Of a stretch of DNA of 64,000 bases, positions 1 to 11,904 are shown piece after piece (the first letter of the stretch is position 1; each line of letters opens with the position of its first letter). Source of the stretch: Lysobacter sp. GTDB lineage: Bacteria > Pseudomonadota > Gammaproteobacteria > Xanthomonadales > Xanthomonadaceae. Both the position numbers and the translations under genes were made by a program. The notes below the pieces were generated by a model. That model saw only the letters and a program-made list of their open reading frames with translations. It was not told the DNA's origin and did not search any database. The stretch covers positions 930,001-994,000 of the forward strand of contig JABFRN010000001.1 in the NCBI GenBank assembly GCA_013141175.1. Reading direction: 5' to 3'.

Positions 1-1749
<1,749 letters not shown>

Positions 1750-1761
1750 CTCTTTCTTCCC

Positions 1762-1846
1762 GTAGGGTGGGCCCTGGCCCACCATCGTGACTTCGCCGTT
1801 TCGACCTCTCGGTCCGCCGCAGCGGTGGGCCAGGGGCCCACCCTAC
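1762..1846. repeat. REP-like inverted pair, GTAGGGTGGGCC family
   Basis: The left arm GTAGGGTGGGCCCTGGCCCA (1762-1783 with CC) is matched by its reverse complement at 1824-1846, which has one extra G. Each arm contains its own palindrome (GGTGGGCC / GGCCCACC). It fills the atpA-atpG gap. The same pair occurs between aceF and lpdA at 9141-9255. Confidence 0.88.
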
Positions 1847-1852
1847 GAACGC

Positions 1853-3403
1853 TTACCAGGAACCGGTCTTCACGAACTCTTCGATGCCGGCCTTGAACGC
1901 CGCTTCGAGTTCGTCGTTCCAGTCGCCCGCTTCGTTGATCTTGGCCAGCACATCGCCCTTGGTGTTGAGGAAATGGGCGTGCAGGGCGTCCTCGAACGCG
2001 CCGATCTTGTTCACCGGCACTTCGTCCATGTAGCCCTTGTCCACGGCGTAGATCGACAGCGACTGCTCGGCGACCGACATCGGGGCGTACTGCTTCTGCT
2101 TCATCAGCTCGGTGACGCGCTGACCGCGTTCCAGCTGCTTGCGGGTGGCTTCGTCGAGGTCCGAGGCGAACTGCGCGAACGCAGCCAACTCGCGGTACTG
2201 GGCGAGCGCGATACGGATGCCGCCCGACAGCTTCTTCATGATCTTGGTCTGCGCAGCGCCACCGACGCGCGAGACCGAGATGCCGGCGTTCACGGCCGGA
2301 CGGATACCGGCGTTGAACAGATCGGTTTCGAGGAAGATCTGGCCGTCGGTGATCGAGATCACGTTGGTCGGCACGAACGCAGACACGTCGCCGGCCTGGG
2401 TTTCGATGATCGGCAGCGCGGTCAGCGAACCGGTCTTGCCCTTCACCGCGCCATTGGTGAACTTCTCGACGTAGTCCTCGGACACGCGCGCGGCGCGTTC
2501 GAGCAGGCGGCTGTGCAGATAGAACACGTCGCCGGGATACGCTTCGCGGCCCGGCGGGCGGCGCAGCAAGAGCGAGATCTGGCGGTAGGCCACGGCCTGC
2601 TTGGACAGATCGTCGTAGATGATCAGCGCGTCTTCGCCGCGATCGCGGAAGTATTCGCCCATGGTGCAGCCGGAGTAGGCGGCGATGTACTGCATCGCGG
2701 CCGATTCGGACGCGGAAGCGGCGACGACCGTGGTGTAGGCCATCGCGCCGTTGGATTCGAGCTTGCGCACGATGTTGGAGATGGTCGAGTTCTTCTGGCC
2801 GATCGCCACGTAGATGCATTTGATGCCGGAATGCTTCTGGTTGATGATCGCGTCGATCGCGAGCGCGGTCTTGCCGGTCTGGCGGTCGCCGATGATCAGT
2901 TCGCGCTGGCCGCGGCCGATCGGGATCATCGCGTCGACCGACTTGTAGCCGGTCTGCACCGGCTGCGACACCGACTTGCGCCAGATGACGCCCGGGGCGA
3001 TGGCTTCCACCGGCGAGGAGGTCTTGGCTTCGATCGGGCCCTTGCCGTCGATGGCTTCGCCCAGCGCGTTGACGACGCGACCCAGCAATTCCGGGCCGGT
3101 CGGCACTTCGAGGATGCGGCCGGTGGTCTTGGCGGTATCGCCTTCGCGCAGGGTCTTGTAGTCGCCGAGGACCACGGCGCCGACCGAGTCGCGCTCGAGG
3201 TTCAGCGCCAGCGCGGTCGTATTGTTGGGCAGTTCGATCATTTCGCCCTGCATGACGTCGGCCAGGCCGTGGATGCGCACGATGCCGTCGGACACCGAGG
3301 TGACGGTACCTTCGTTGCGCGATTCAGCGGAGAGCTTGACCTTCTCGATGCGGGTCTTGATCAGTTCGCTGATTTCGGACGGGTTGAGCTGGGTGGTAGC
3401 CAT
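1853..3403 (-). CDS. atpA: ATP synthase F1 alpha subunit
   Basis: Non-catalytic nucleotide-binding subunit of F1. The 516 residues match the family length. It starts [20 protein letters not shown], the conserved N-terminal helix that contacts delta, has the Walker A loop GDRQTGKT at residues 172-179, and ends with the helical C-terminal domain (VKTGSW). The ATG at 3401-3403 is preceded by AAGGGAA. It lies between atpH (64 bp upstream) and atpG (103 bp downstream, with a palindromic repeat). A large open frame on the opposite strand is a shadow of this GC-rich gene. Confidence 0.98.
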   Translation of the reverse strand: MATTQLNPSEISELIKTRIEKVKLSAESRNEGTVTSVSDGIVRIHGLADVMQGEMIELPNNTTALALNLERDSVGAVVLGDYKTLREGDTAKTTGRILEVPTGPELLGRVVNALGEAIDGKGPIEAKTSSPVEAIAPGVIWRKSVSQPVQTGYKSVDAMIPIGRGQRELIIGDRQTGKTALAIDAIINQKHSGIKCIYVAIGQKNSTISNIVRKLESNGAMAYTTVVAASASESAAMQYIAAYSGCTMGEYFRDRGEDALIIYDDLSKQAVAYRQISLLLRRPPGREAYPGDVFYLHSRLLERAARVSEDYVEKFTNGAVKGKTGSLTALPIIETQAGDVSAFVPTNVISITDGQIFLETDLFNAGIRPAVNAGISVSRVGGAAQTKIMKKLSGGIRIALAQYRELAAFAQFASDLDEATRKQLERGQRVTELMKQKQYAPMSVAEQSLSIYAVDKGYMDEVPVNKIGAFEDALHAHFLNTKGDVLAKINEAGDWNDELEAAFKAGIEEFVKTGSW

Positions 3404-3467
3404 GGTGGTTCCCTTGTGCCGGCGTGACCGCCAGCGTGAAATGAATGCGTGTGGTTAGGCAGGCACG

Positions 3468-4025
3468 TCAGTTGGCGAGCGCGGACTGCAGACGCGAAAG
3501 CTTGCTCTTCAGCGAACCGTCGATGACCACGTCGCCGGCGTCGATCACCGCGCCGCCGATCAGGCTCTCGTCGACCGCCGTCGTGAGTTCGACATCGCGG
3601 CCGAAGCGACGCTTCAGCGCGATCCTGATGCTCTCGAGTTCGGCGGCCGGCAGCGTGGTCGCGGACGTGATCCGGGCCTTGACGATGCGTTCGGCGTCGG
3701 CGCGCAGCTCTTCGAACAGTCCGGCGATCTCCGGCAGCAGCGGCAGGCGACGGTTGTCAGCCAGCAGCGCGAGGAAATTGCCGAACAGATCGTTGCCGAA
3801 CAGATCCGGCGCGGCCGTGTTGCCTGCGACCGGCGGCGACAGCAGCGCGACCGCGTCGCCGCGACCGAGCTGCGGATGGCCGAGCAGCGACTGCACGCGC
3901 GGATCGGCGGCGACGCGCGCGGCGAAACCGAGCGCATCGGACCACTGCGACGCGGCGCCGTTGTCGCGCGCGATCGCATAAGCGGCGCGGGCGTAAGGGC
4001 GTGCGAGGGTAAGAGCCTGGCTCAT
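3468..4025 (-). CDS. atpH: ATP synthase F1 delta subunit
   Basis: Peripheral-stalk subunit joining the F1 head to the b subunits. The 185 residues begin MSQALTLARPYARAAYAIAR, the classic delta N-terminus, and end with the conserved segment around ESLIGGAVIDAGDVVIDGS. It is slightly longer than the usual 175-180 because of an Ala/Pro-containing stretch in the middle (around SPPVAGNTAAPD). It lies 16 bp after atpF in the normal operon order. Confidence 0.96.
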   Translation of the reverse strand: MSQALTLARPYARAAYAIARDNGAASQWSDALGFAARVAADPRVQSLLGHPQLGRGDAVALLSPPVAGNTAAPDLFGNDLFGNFLALLADNRRLPLLPEIAGLFEELRADAERIVKARITSATTLPAAELESIRIALKRRFGRDVELTTAVDESLIGGAVIDAGDVVIDGSLKSKLSRLQSALAN

Positions 4026-4041
4026 CGGTCGATTCGTCCGG

Positions 4042-4512
4042 TCAGAGCTGGGCGGCGAGTTCGTCGATCAGCGCCTTGTGGGCGTTGGCATCGATTTCGC
4101 GCTTCAGCAGCTTTTCGGCACCGCTCACGGCCAGCGCGGACACCTGCTTGCGCAGATCTTCCTTGGCGCGATTGGCGGCGGCGGCGATGTCGGCCTCGGC
4201 CAGCGCTTTCTGCCGGTTGGCTTCGGCGACGGCGTCGTTCTTGGCCTGATCGACGATCTGGTTCGCGCGCTGGTGGGCCTGATCGATGATCTCGTTGGCC
4301 TTGGTGCGGGCGAGCTTCAGCTCTTCGTTGACCTTTTCCTCGGCCTGGGCGAGGTTTTTCTGCGCGTTGTCGGCTGCGGCGAGGCCTTCAGCGATCTTCT
4401 GCTGACGCTCTTCGATCGCCTTCATCAACGGCGGCCAGATGAACTTGACGGTGAACCAGATGAGGATCGCGAACGAGATCATCTGGCCCAGCAAGGTGAT
4501 ATTCGGATTCAT
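4042..4512 (-). CDS. atpF: ATP synthase Fo b subunit
   Basis: Membrane-anchored peripheral stalk. The 156-residue protein has one N-terminal membrane helix ([19 protein letters not shown], residues 8-26) followed by a long charged helix rich in Ala, Glu and Lys that dimerises. The ATG at 4510-4512 was chosen because [10 protein letters not shown] is the normal b-subunit start and AGGGC precedes it; the open frame continues 13 codons upstream without a recognisable N-terminus. It follows atpE and precedes atpH. Confidence 0.96.
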   Translation of the reverse strand: MNPNITLLGQMISFAILIWFTVKFIWPPLMKAIEERQQKIAEGLAAADNAQKNLAQAEEKVNEELKLARTKANEIIDQAHQRANQIVDQAKNDAVAEANRQKALAEADIAAAANRAKEDLRKQVSALAVSGAEKLLKREIDANAHKALIDELAAQL

Positions 4513-4621
4513 GACGTGCCCTGAGGAAGCGTGTCCTGCGAATCGGCGCAAGCCTCGGCGTCGAGCCGGGGCATGCGCGAACGATGGTGCGGGCCGCTCT
4601 TGCGGGCCGCACCCATGCCGA

Positions 4622-5825
<1,204 letters not shown>

Positions 5826-5857
5826 TCAATCCAACGACCCGGTCGACCCGGACACGC

Positions 5858-6235
5858 CTACCCTCGGCGCAGTCCATCTCTCGCGGTGAACAACAACGCC
5901 GCCGCGGCCATGGCCGCTCCGGCGAGCACCGGCGGCGCCGGCAGTTTCCAGACGGCGATCGCGAGCAACAGCCCCGCGATCACCACGATCCATTTCGCCG
6001 CCAACCCCAGCAGCAGTCGGCCGAACGCGGCTTCCGCGCCGACCACGCCCCCCGAGAACGCACCCCAGGCGGCCAGACCGCTGCCCAGGGTCATCGCGGC
6101 GCCTCCGACCAGCCCACCGAGCGCGGCTTGCGCTCCGAACGACAGGCAGAGCAGTGCGGCGAGCAGCGTGGCGACGGCCTGCATCAGCACCGTACGTCGC
6201 GCCAGCCGACGGCCCGCAGCGACAGAATTCAGCAC
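5858..6235 (-). CDS. atpI: AtpI-like small membrane protein of the ATP synthase operon
   Basis: Small hydrophobic protein with about four membrane segments (LMQAVATLLAALLCLSFGAQ, the AALGGLVGGAAM region, AKWIVVIAGLLLAIAVW and VLAGAAMAAAALLF). By position, just upstream of atpB, and by its membrane pattern it matches UncI/AtpI, which helps assemble the c-ring and is usually not essential. The start is uncertain: the frame is open to about 6466 with a poor-looking N-terminus. GTG at 6235 gives 125 residues and is the choice here; ATG at 6184 would give 108. No strong ribosome site is visible for either. Confidence 0.75.
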   Translation of the reverse strand: MLNSVAAGRRLARRTVLMQAVATLLAALLCLSFGAQAALGGLVGGAAMTLGSGLAAWGAFSGGVVGAEAAFGRLLLGLAAKWIVVIAGLLLAIAVWKLPAPPVLAGAAMAAAALLFTARDGLRRG

Positions 6236-6322
6236 GCGGCATCCGGAGGTAGTGGCAGAAGCGTCGGGGCGGCCGGTCCCAAGACATGCTTGTGATCGAA
6301 AACCGCCCCGCGAAGCCGCAAA

Positions 6323-6352
6323 AGTATAGCAGTCCGCAGTTTTCCGGAGCAA
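6323..6352 (-). promoter_or_regulatory. Candidate sigma70-type promoter of the atp operon
   Basis: Reading the minus strand, TTGCTC (6352-6347) and TATACT (6328-6323) are separated by 18 bp, about 90 bp upstream of the proposed atpI start. The -10 box is a good match and the -35 box a partial one. The location ahead of the first gene supports it; there is no experimental evidence. Confidence 0.45.
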
Positions 6353-6584
6353 CCTCGACGATGGTCGGCCCTTGGCCTTGGCTGTTGGGGCCAACCAATT
6401 GTTTTTCAAGTCTTTTCCCGCCTGAAAACGCGCTTTCCGCGGCAAAGAAGTGGTTGTCCGGTGCATTGCGGGGCGATGCTGCCGGCAACGCCCGCAGGAA
6501 CTTCCGTCGCCGGCTGCAGTCTGTCATCCCGTCCTGCACGACTCTCCTTCGTCGACCCTCGGCGGCTGTAGTGCAGGCAACCGG

Positions 6585-6607
6585 AGCCCCGGCCCCAAGC
6601 CGGGGCT
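6585..6607 (-). terminator. Hairpin after the racemase-like gene
   Basis: AGCCCCGGC at 6585-6593 pairs with GCCGGGGCT at 6599-6607 over a 5-base loop. It lies just beyond the stop of the minus-strand gene at 6630. The T-run is weak on the minus strand, so Rho-independent activity is uncertain. Confidence 0.45.
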
Positions 6608-6629
6608 TCGTCTTGTCCGTGCGACAGGG

Positions 6630-7322
6630 TCAGCCCGCCAGCGCCCACTCCGCAGCGGCTTGGGCATGGATACGGGTGGTATCGAACAACGGCACATCCG
6701 CATCCCCCGCGCCCACCAACAACCCGATCTCGGTGCAGCCGAGGATCACGCCCTGCGCGCCGCGCGCGACCAGATCCGACATGATCGCGCGGTATTCGTG
6801 GCGAGACGCATCGAGCGTGCGACCGAGACACAATTCGTCGTAGATCACCCGATGCACGCGCTCGCGCTGCTCGGGATCGGGCGTCAGCACCGCGATCCCG
6901 GCGGCTTCGATACGTTCGCGGTAGAAACCCTGTTCCATCGTGAAGCGGGTGCCGAGCAAGGCCACGCACGCGAGCCCTGCGGCATGGATTCGCTTTGCCG
7001 TGGCATCGGCAATGTGCAACAGAGGAATGTCGACCGCAGCCTCGATGGCAGGCGCGACGAGATGCATGGTGTTGGTGCAGACCACGATCGCCTCGGCGCC
7101 CGCCATGCGCAGCCCAAGCGCGGCCCCGGCCAACAACGTCCCGGCGGCGTGCCAATCGCCGGCATGCTGCAGCGCTTCGATTTCGGCGAAGTCGACGCTG
7201 TGCAACACCAGCTTCGCCGAGTGCAGGCCGCCGAGCTCGTCGCGCACGCGCTCGTTGATGATGCGGTAGTAGGGAATGGTCGATTCCCAACTCATGCCGC
7301 CGATCAGGCCCAGCGTGCGCAT
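6630..7322 (-). CDS. Aspartate/glutamate racemase family protein
   Basis: Cofactor-independent amino-acid racemase family (YgeA-like). The 230 residues start MRTLGLIGGMSWESTIPYY, typical of the family, and carry the two catalytic cysteines in VVCTNTMH (Cys82) and LGCTEIG (Cys196). An AGGAG-type ribosome site precedes the ATG at 7320-7322. It follows lpdA by 29 bp on the same strand and may be co-transcribed with the pyruvate dehydrogenase genes, with no obvious metabolic link. Substrate (Asp, Glu or another amino acid) cannot be read from the sequence. Confidence 0.88.
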   Translation of the reverse strand: MRTLGLIGGMSWESTIPYYRIINERVRDELGGLHSAKLVLHSVDFAEIEALQHAGDWHAAGTLLAGAALGLRMAGAEAIVVCTNTMHLVAPAIEAAVDIPLLHIADATAKRIHAAGLACVALLGTRFTMEQGFYRERIEAAGIAVLTPDPEQRERVHRVIYDELCLGRTLDASRHEYRAIMSDLVARGAQGVILGCTEIGLLVGAGDADVPLFDTTRIHAQAAAEWALAG

Positions 7323-7351
7323 CACTTCTCCTTCGGAATGTACGACTCCGC

Positions 7352-9127
7352 CTACTTGGCCTTCTTGGGCAGGTAAAGATCGGTAATCGTGCCTTCGAAC
7401 ACTTCCGCCGCCATGCCCACCGATTCGCTGAGCGTGGGATGCGGATGGATGGTGTGGCCGATATCGGCGACTTCGCAGCCCATTTCGATCGCGAGGCCGA
7501 CTTCGGCGATCAGATCGCCCGCATGCACGCCGACGATGCCGGCGCCGACGATGCGATGGCTCGCCTCGTCGAAGATCAGCTTCGTGAAGCCTTCGGTACG
7601 GCCGATGCCGATGGCGCGGCCCGACGCGGCCCATGGGAATTTGCCGACACCGATCTTCAATCCCTTGGCTTTCGCTTCGGTTTCGGTAATGCCGACCCAG
7701 GCGATTTCCGGATCGGTATAGGCCACCGAGGGAATCACCCGCGCCACCCACTCTTTCTTTTCGCCGGCCGCGACTTCCGCTGCGAGCTTGCCTTCGTGCG
7801 TGGCTTTGTGCGCGAGCATCGGCTGGCCGATGATGTCGCCGATCGCGAAGATGTGCGGCACGTTGGTGCGCATCTGCCGGTCGACGTTGATGAAGCCGCG
7901 CTCGGTCACCGCGACGCCCGCCTTGCCGGCGTCGAGCTTGTTGCCGTTCGGTACGCGACCGACAGCGACGAGTACGCGATCGTAGGTATCGCTCGCCGGA
8001 AGACTGGCGCCATCGAAGCCGCAGACGATGCCGGCCTTGGTCGCCTTGGCCTCGGTCACTTTCGTTTTCAGATGGATCGCGACGCCCTGCTTCTTCAGGC
8101 GATCGGCGAGCGGCTTGATCAGGTCGGTGTCGGCGCCGGGCATGATCTGGTCCATGAATTCGACCACGGTCACGGCGCTGCCGAGCGCACGATAGACCGT
8201 CGCCATTTCCAGTCCGATGATGCCGCCGCCGACGACCAGCAGCGTCTTCGGAATGTCTTTCAATTCGAGCGCGTCGGTCGAATCCATCACCCGCGGGTCG
8301 CCCCACGGGAACGCGGGCAATTTCACCGGCTGCGAACCGGCGGCGATGATGCACTGCTCGAAGCGGATCAACTGCGTGCCTGCGTCGCCCTGCACTTCGA
8401 TCTCGTTCGGCGATACGAACCGCCCCGTGCCCTGCACCACCCGCACCTTGCGCTGCTTGGACATGCCGGCGAGCCCCTTGGTGAGCTGGCCGACGACTTT
8501 TTCCTTGTAGCCGCGCAGCGCATCGAGGCCGATCTTCGGCGCGCCGAAGTCGATCCCGTAATCCTTCGCGTGCGCGGCTTCGTCGATCACGTTGGCCGCA
8601 TGCAGCAGCGCCTTCGACGGAATGCAGCCCACGTTGAGGCAGACGCCGCCGAGCGCGGCGTAGCGTTCGACCAGCACGGTGTCGAGGCCGAGATCGGCGC
8701 TGCGGAACGCAGCGGTGTAGCCGCCGGGGCCGGCGCCGAGCACGAGCATGCGGCATTCGATGTCGGCTTTTTCGCTCCCTCTCCCGCCCGCGGGAGAGGG
8801 TTGGGGTGAGGGGCTTTTGGCCGAAGCGCCCTCACCCGCCGCGCTGTGCGCGACGACCTCTCCCGCAAGCGGGAGAGGCGATACGGCGGCGGTTTCGACG
8901 ATGGCGATCACGCTGCCCTCGGACACGCCATCGCCCAGTTTCACCTTGATTTCTTTCACCACGCCCGCTGCGGACGACGGCACTTCCATCGTCGCCTTGT
9001 CGGATTCCAGCGTGACCAGGCCCTGGTCCTTCACCACGGTATCGCCGACGGCGACCAGGATCTCGATCACCGGGATCTTGTCGAAGTCGCCGATGTCGGG
9101 GACTTTCACTTCAATGCTGTTCGTCAT
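7352..9127 (-). CDS. lpdA: Dihydrolipoamide dehydrogenase (E3) with N-terminal lipoyl domain
   Basis: FAD-dependent E3 of the pyruvate dehydrogenase complex, reoxidising dihydrolipoyl groups with NAD+. The 591 residues comprise a lipoyl domain (1-80, lipoylated Lys44 in ESDKATMEV), a linker, then the flavoprotein: FAD loop LGAGPGGY from about 129, redox cysteines 163 and 168 in GVCLNVGCIPSK, and the C-terminal HPHPTLSE active-site segment. E3 with its own lipoyl domain is known in Xanthomonas and Neisseria. The linker (about residues 83-118) is a translated repeat element (8776-8880). Upstream is aceF, separated by a REP pair. Confidence 0.96.
   Translation of the reverse strand: MTNSIEVKVPDIGDFDKIPVIEILVAVGDTVVKDQGLVTLESDKATMEVPSSAAGVVKEIKVKLGDGVSEGSVIAIVETAAVSPLPLAGEVVAHSAAGEGASAKSPSPQPSPAGGRGSEKADIECRMLVLGAGPGGYTAAFRSADLGLDTVLVERYAALGGVCLNVGCIPSKALLHAANVIDEAAHAKDYGIDFGAPKIGLDALRGYKEKVVGQLTKGLAGMSKQRKVRVVQGTGRFVSPNEIEVQGDAGTQLIRFEQCIIAAGSQPVKLPAFPWGDPRVMDSTDALELKDIPKTLLVVGGGIIGLEMATVYRALGSAVTVVEFMDQIMPGADTDLIKPLADRLKKQGVAIHLKTKVTEAKATKAGIVCGFDGASLPASDTYDRVLVAVGRVPNGNKLDAGKAGVAVTERGFINVDRQMRTNVPHIFAIGDIIGQPMLAHKATHEGKLAAEVAAGEKKEWVARVIPSVAYTDPEIAWVGITETEAKAKGLKIGVGKFPWAASGRAIGIGRTEGFTKLIFDEASHRIVGAGIVGVHAGDLIAEVGLAIEMGCEVADIGHTIHPHPTLSESVGMAAEVFEGTITDLYLPKKAK
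8776..8880. repeat. Palindromic repeat translated in frame inside the lpdA linker
   Basis: CCTCTCCCGC near 8779-8788 faces GCGGGAGAGG at 8790-8799, and a second copy CCTCTCCCGC/GCGGGAGAGG lies at 8857-8878; GGGTGAGGGGC (8804-8814) faces GCCCTCACCC (8827-8837). The 105 bp encode SPLPLAGE...SPSPQPSPAGGRG, a composition characteristic of this kind of dispersed repeat when read in frame. It replaces the usual Ala/Pro linker between the lipoyl and FAD domains without breaking the frame. Confidence 0.8.
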
Positions 9128-9140
9128 CGAAAAGTTTTCC

Positions 9141-9255
9141 GTAGGGTGGGCCCTGGCCCACCATTTGAGTGAGCCCTTGGCTCACCCTGTGAGTGAGCCT
9201 TTGGCCCACGGATCTTGTTCGGATCAAAGGACGGTGGGCCAGGGGCCCACCCTAC
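9141..9255. repeat. REP-like inverted pair between aceF and lpdA
   Basis: GTAGGGTGGGCCCTGGCCCA starts at 9141 and its reverse complement ends at 9255, the same pair as at 1762-1846. Between the arms are degenerate GAGTGAGCC(C/T)TTGGC(T/C)CAC units (about 9167-9210). The right arm overlaps the aceF stop codon: TAG at 9254-9252 belongs to the GTAGGG head of the repeat. Confidence 0.88.
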
Positions 9256-10595
9256 AGCAGCACGCGGCGCATATCGGCCAACACCTGACCGAGATATGCG
9301 GTGAAGCGCGCAGCGGAGGCGCCGTCGATCACGCGATGATCGTAGGACAGCGACAGCGGCAGGATCAGGCGCGGCGCGAACTGCTTGCCGTCCCACACCG
9401 GTTTGATCGCCGATTTCGACACGCCGAGGATCGCGACTTCCGGCGCATTCACGATCGGCGTGAAGCCGGTACCGCCGATGCCGCCGAGCGAGCTGATCGA
9501 GAAGCAGCCGCCGCTCATCTCCGCCGGCCCGAGTTTGCCGTCGCGGGCCTTCTTCGCGAGCTCGCCGGTTTCCTGCGCGATCTGGATCACGCCCTTCCTG
9601 TCGACGTCGCGCACCACCGGCACCACGAGGCCGTTCGGCGTGTCGGCGGCGAAGCCGATGTGGAAATATTTCTTCAGCACCAGCGTGCCGCCATCGGCGT
9701 CGAGCGATGCGTTGAAGTCGGGATACTTCTGCATCGCCGAGACGACCGCTTTCATCAGGAACGCGAGCATCGTCAACTTGATGCCCGCCTTTTCGTTCTC
9801 TTTGTTCAGGGCGACGCGCAGGTCTTCCAGATCGGTGATGTCGGCATCGTCGTGCTGGGTGACGTGCGGGATCATCGCCCAGTTGCGGGCGAGGTTGGCG
9901 CCGGAGATTTTCTTGATCCGCGACAGCTCGCGGGTTTCGATCTCGCCGAATTTCGCGAAGTCGACTTTCGGCCAGGGAAGCAGGTTCAATCCTCCGCCCA
10001 TCGCCGCTGAAGCCCCGCCCGAAACAGCGCCGCCCTGCAGCGCGGATTTGACGAACTGCTGCACGTCTTCCCTGCTGATGCGGCCGGCGCGGGCGCTGCC
10101 GGCGACGCGGGCCAGATCGACGCCGAGCTCGCGCGCGAACAGGCGAACGGCGGGACTGGCGTACGGCACTTTGTCGGGCAGAACGGCATCGGCCTCGAAG
10201 CGCACCGGCGGCAGGCCCGCGCCCATCGGGGCGCTCGGGGCGGCTGCAGCAGCAGGTGCGGGGGCAGGCGGCGCTGCGGCAGGCGGTGCGGCGGCGGCAG
10301 GAGACGGCGCAGCAGGTGCCGGTGCGGGTGTCGCTGCGACGGGAGCTGCAGCATCGGCAGCTTCGATGATCGCGACCACGCTGCCTTCGGACACGTTGTC
10401 GCCGAGTTTGACCTTGAGTTCGCGGACCGTGCCGGCGAACGGCGCGGGCACTTCCATCGTCGCCTTGTCCGACTCCAGCGTCACCAGCCCCTGATCCTTG
10501 GCGACGGTGTCGCCCACGGCGACCAGAATCTCGATCACCGGGATACCGGTGAAATCGCCGATGTCGGGAACGAGGGCTTCCTTCATATCTGTCAT
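9252..10595 (-). CDS. aceF: Pyruvate dehydrogenase E2, dihydrolipoamide acetyltransferase
   Basis: E2 core that transfers acetyl groups from lipoyl to CoA. The 447 residues have one lipoyl domain (1-80, Lys44), a long Ala/Pro linker (about 85-150), a peripheral-subunit-binding domain (YASPAVRLFARELGVDL...GRISREDV) and the acetyltransferase domain with the catalytic HRVIDG motif (His420, Asp424). A single lipoyl domain fits a complex where E3 carries another. The gene for E1 (aceE) is not in the window. The stop codon lies within a REP element. Confidence 0.96.
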   Translation of the reverse strand: MTDMKEALVPDIGDFTGIPVIEILVAVGDTVAKDQGLVTLESDKATMEVPAPFAGTVRELKVKLGDNVSEGSVVAIIEAADAAAPVAATPAPAPAAPSPAAAAPPAAAPPAPAPAAAAAPSAPMGAGLPPVRFEADAVLPDKVPYASPAVRLFARELGVDLARVAGSARAGRISREDVQQFVKSALQGGAVSGGASAAMGGGLNLLPWPKVDFAKFGEIETRELSRIKKISGANLARNWAMIPHVTQHDDADITDLEDLRVALNKENEKAGIKLTMLAFLMKAVVSAMQKYPDFNASLDADGGTLVLKKYFHIGFAADTPNGLVVPVVRDVDRKGVIQIAQETGELAKKARDGKLGPAEMSGGCFSISSLGGIGGTGFTPIVNAPEVAILGVSKSAIKPVWDGKQFAPRLILPLSLSYDHRVIDGASAARFTAYLGQVLADMRRVLL

Positions 10596-10931
10596 GTGCG
10601 GGCCTTGGTGGTCGCGCCTGCGCCGGGCGGCGGAGGCATCGGGCTATTGTGGCCGGGGATGGCCCGCGCGCCAACCACGCAAGTACGCGCTGACGCGTCT
10701 CCCGGCTGCGGGTGGTGGGGAAAACGTATTCAAGCGCGCGGCACCCGCGCCATACGCCTGCGGACGGCGATGCTGGCGCACCGAATCGCTTCGGCACGGC
10801 AGCCTGTCCGGGAACAACGACGAAGCCCGGCATCTGGCCGGGCTTCGCGACTGTTCTCTCATGGGCGGGGCCGGGTCGGCCTCGCAGGGTTCGCTTGGCA
10901 GGGTTTGCTCAGCAGGGCTTGCTTGGCAGGA
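10596..10931. other. Intergenic region upstream of aceF
   Basis: About 335 bp between two minus-strand genes. It must hold the aceF-lpdA promoter, but no clear sigma70 boxes were recognised. A terminator-like hairpin is at 10821-10847. Near 10863-10932 there are imperfect direct repeats of a GGCAGG(G/A)TTTGC/CTTGC type (GCAGGGTTCGCTTGGCAGGGTT...). No coding gene seen. Confidence 0.55.
10821..10847 (-). terminator. Hairpin downstream of the secreted-protein pair
   Basis: CGAAGCCCGGC (10821-10831) pairs with GCCGGGCTTCG (10837-10847) over a five-base loop, about 85 bp beyond the stop of the gene at 10932. CGAAGCCCGGC-type hairpins are common terminators in GC-rich proteobacteria. The following minus-strand bases (TCGTTGTTCC) are only moderately T-rich. 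Confidence 0.5.
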
Positions 10932-11795
10932 TCAGCGCTCGTCGCCCACCACGCGCAGGCCGAAGACCATCGATGCGAAACCGACGTTCTGTGCCGAACC
11001 CGATACGTTGAGGCGGATCGTCGTCGGCTGTTTGAAGAATTCCTTGGCCTGCGCATTGGTCAAGCCGTAGCTTTCGATCAACGCCCGCTTCGACACGAAG
11101 CCCGCCATGCACACGGCGGAGTCGCGGGTGCGCTCGGTGAAGTTGGTACCCGGGTTCAACGGCACCACGAAGCTCTCGCTCGCGGTCATGCTGGTCAGGA
11201 ACTGGCCGCCGAATGGTGCGCCGGTGGTCGGGTCGATCAGCGCCGGATCGTCGAGCACCGGGTTCTCGATGGTCAGCGTCGGGGTGTAACGCAGGCGGCC
11301 GTAGGTGGGCGTGGCGCCGAAGTTGGCGTAGTTGACGTTCAACACCGGCGAGAACCAATAGCACAGCAGCGAATTCGCGGACTTGCCGGGCAGGGTGATG
11401 TGCGCGGCGTCCTCGAAATTGAAGCTGGTGAAGGCCGGCGCAGGCGCCAGCACCTGGCACAGTTCGTCCGGATTGGTCGGATCGGTGGGGCAGGTGTCGC
11501 TGAGATTGATGAACGCGCTGGCCAGACCCAGCCAGATCACGTTGCGCTTGAAGGAGTCGACGTCGTAGACGTCCTCTTCGCTCGGCGCTGCAGCCGCCTT
11601 GGCGACGCCCGCGCTGGGGGTCGTCGCCATGGATTTCCGCTGCGCGGCGGCCTGCCTGGATTGGGCGGCGGGCAGATCCGGCGACACCGCTTCGATGATG
11701 TCGTGCTTCGATGTGCCGCCTTTCTGGGCGAAGACCGCGACCGAGGCCAGTGCGGCGGCGGCGAGACTCAATGCGAGGACGTGCTTGCGATGCAT
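10932..11795 (-). CDS. Secreted protein of unknown function, paralogue A
   Basis: No function recognised. The 287 residues open with a signal peptide (MHRKHVLALSLAAAALASVAVFAQ, likely cut after AQ), then a low-complexity Ala/Ser stretch, then a conserved-looking body from EEDVYDVDSF with two cysteine pairs (CPTDPTNPDELC and single cysteines in LLCYWFSP and AVCMAGF). It is clearly related along its whole length to the next gene upstream: shared segments include CYWFSPVL, RYTPTLTIENPVL and DPTTGAPFGGQ. It is probably exported to the periplasm or outside. A GGAG site precedes the ATG. Confidence 0.85.
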   Translation of the reverse strand: MHRKHVLALSLAAAALASVAVFAQKGGTSKHDIIEAVSPDLPAAQSRQAAAQRKSMATTPSAGVAKAAAAPSEEDVYDVDSFKRNVIWLGLASAFINLSDTCPTDPTNPDELCQVLAPAPAFTSFNFEDAAHITLPGKSANSLLCYWFSPVLNVNYANFGATPTYGRLRYTPTLTIENPVLDDPALIDPTTGAPFGGQFLTSMTASESFVVPLNPGTNFTERTRDSAVCMAGFVSKRALIESYGLTNAQAKEFFKQPTTIRLNVSGSAQNVGFASMVFGLRVVGDER

Positions 11796-11904
11796 GGCGT
11801 TGCGCTCCGGGAGGTTGGCGGGTACCCGATCACAACGCGGTCGGCCGCATGGACAGGACAGCCCCGGCCGCGTCGGCGACCGGGGGCGTCGCTGCGGCGA
11901 CGGA

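Larger units (their letters stand above)
6236..6629. other. Intergenic region upstream of the atp operon
   Basis: About 390 bp between atpI and the racemase-like gene, both read leftward. It holds the candidate atp promoter (6323-6352) and a GC-rich hairpin next to the racemase stop (6585-6607). The middle part is less GC-rich than its surroundings. No convincing open frame was seen. Confidence 0.6.

Noticed and set aside
1787-3427. Long plus-strand open frame opposite atpA
   Set aside because: It is the shadow of a GC-rich conserved gene; composition is Arg/Asp/His/Val-rich with no recognisable domain.
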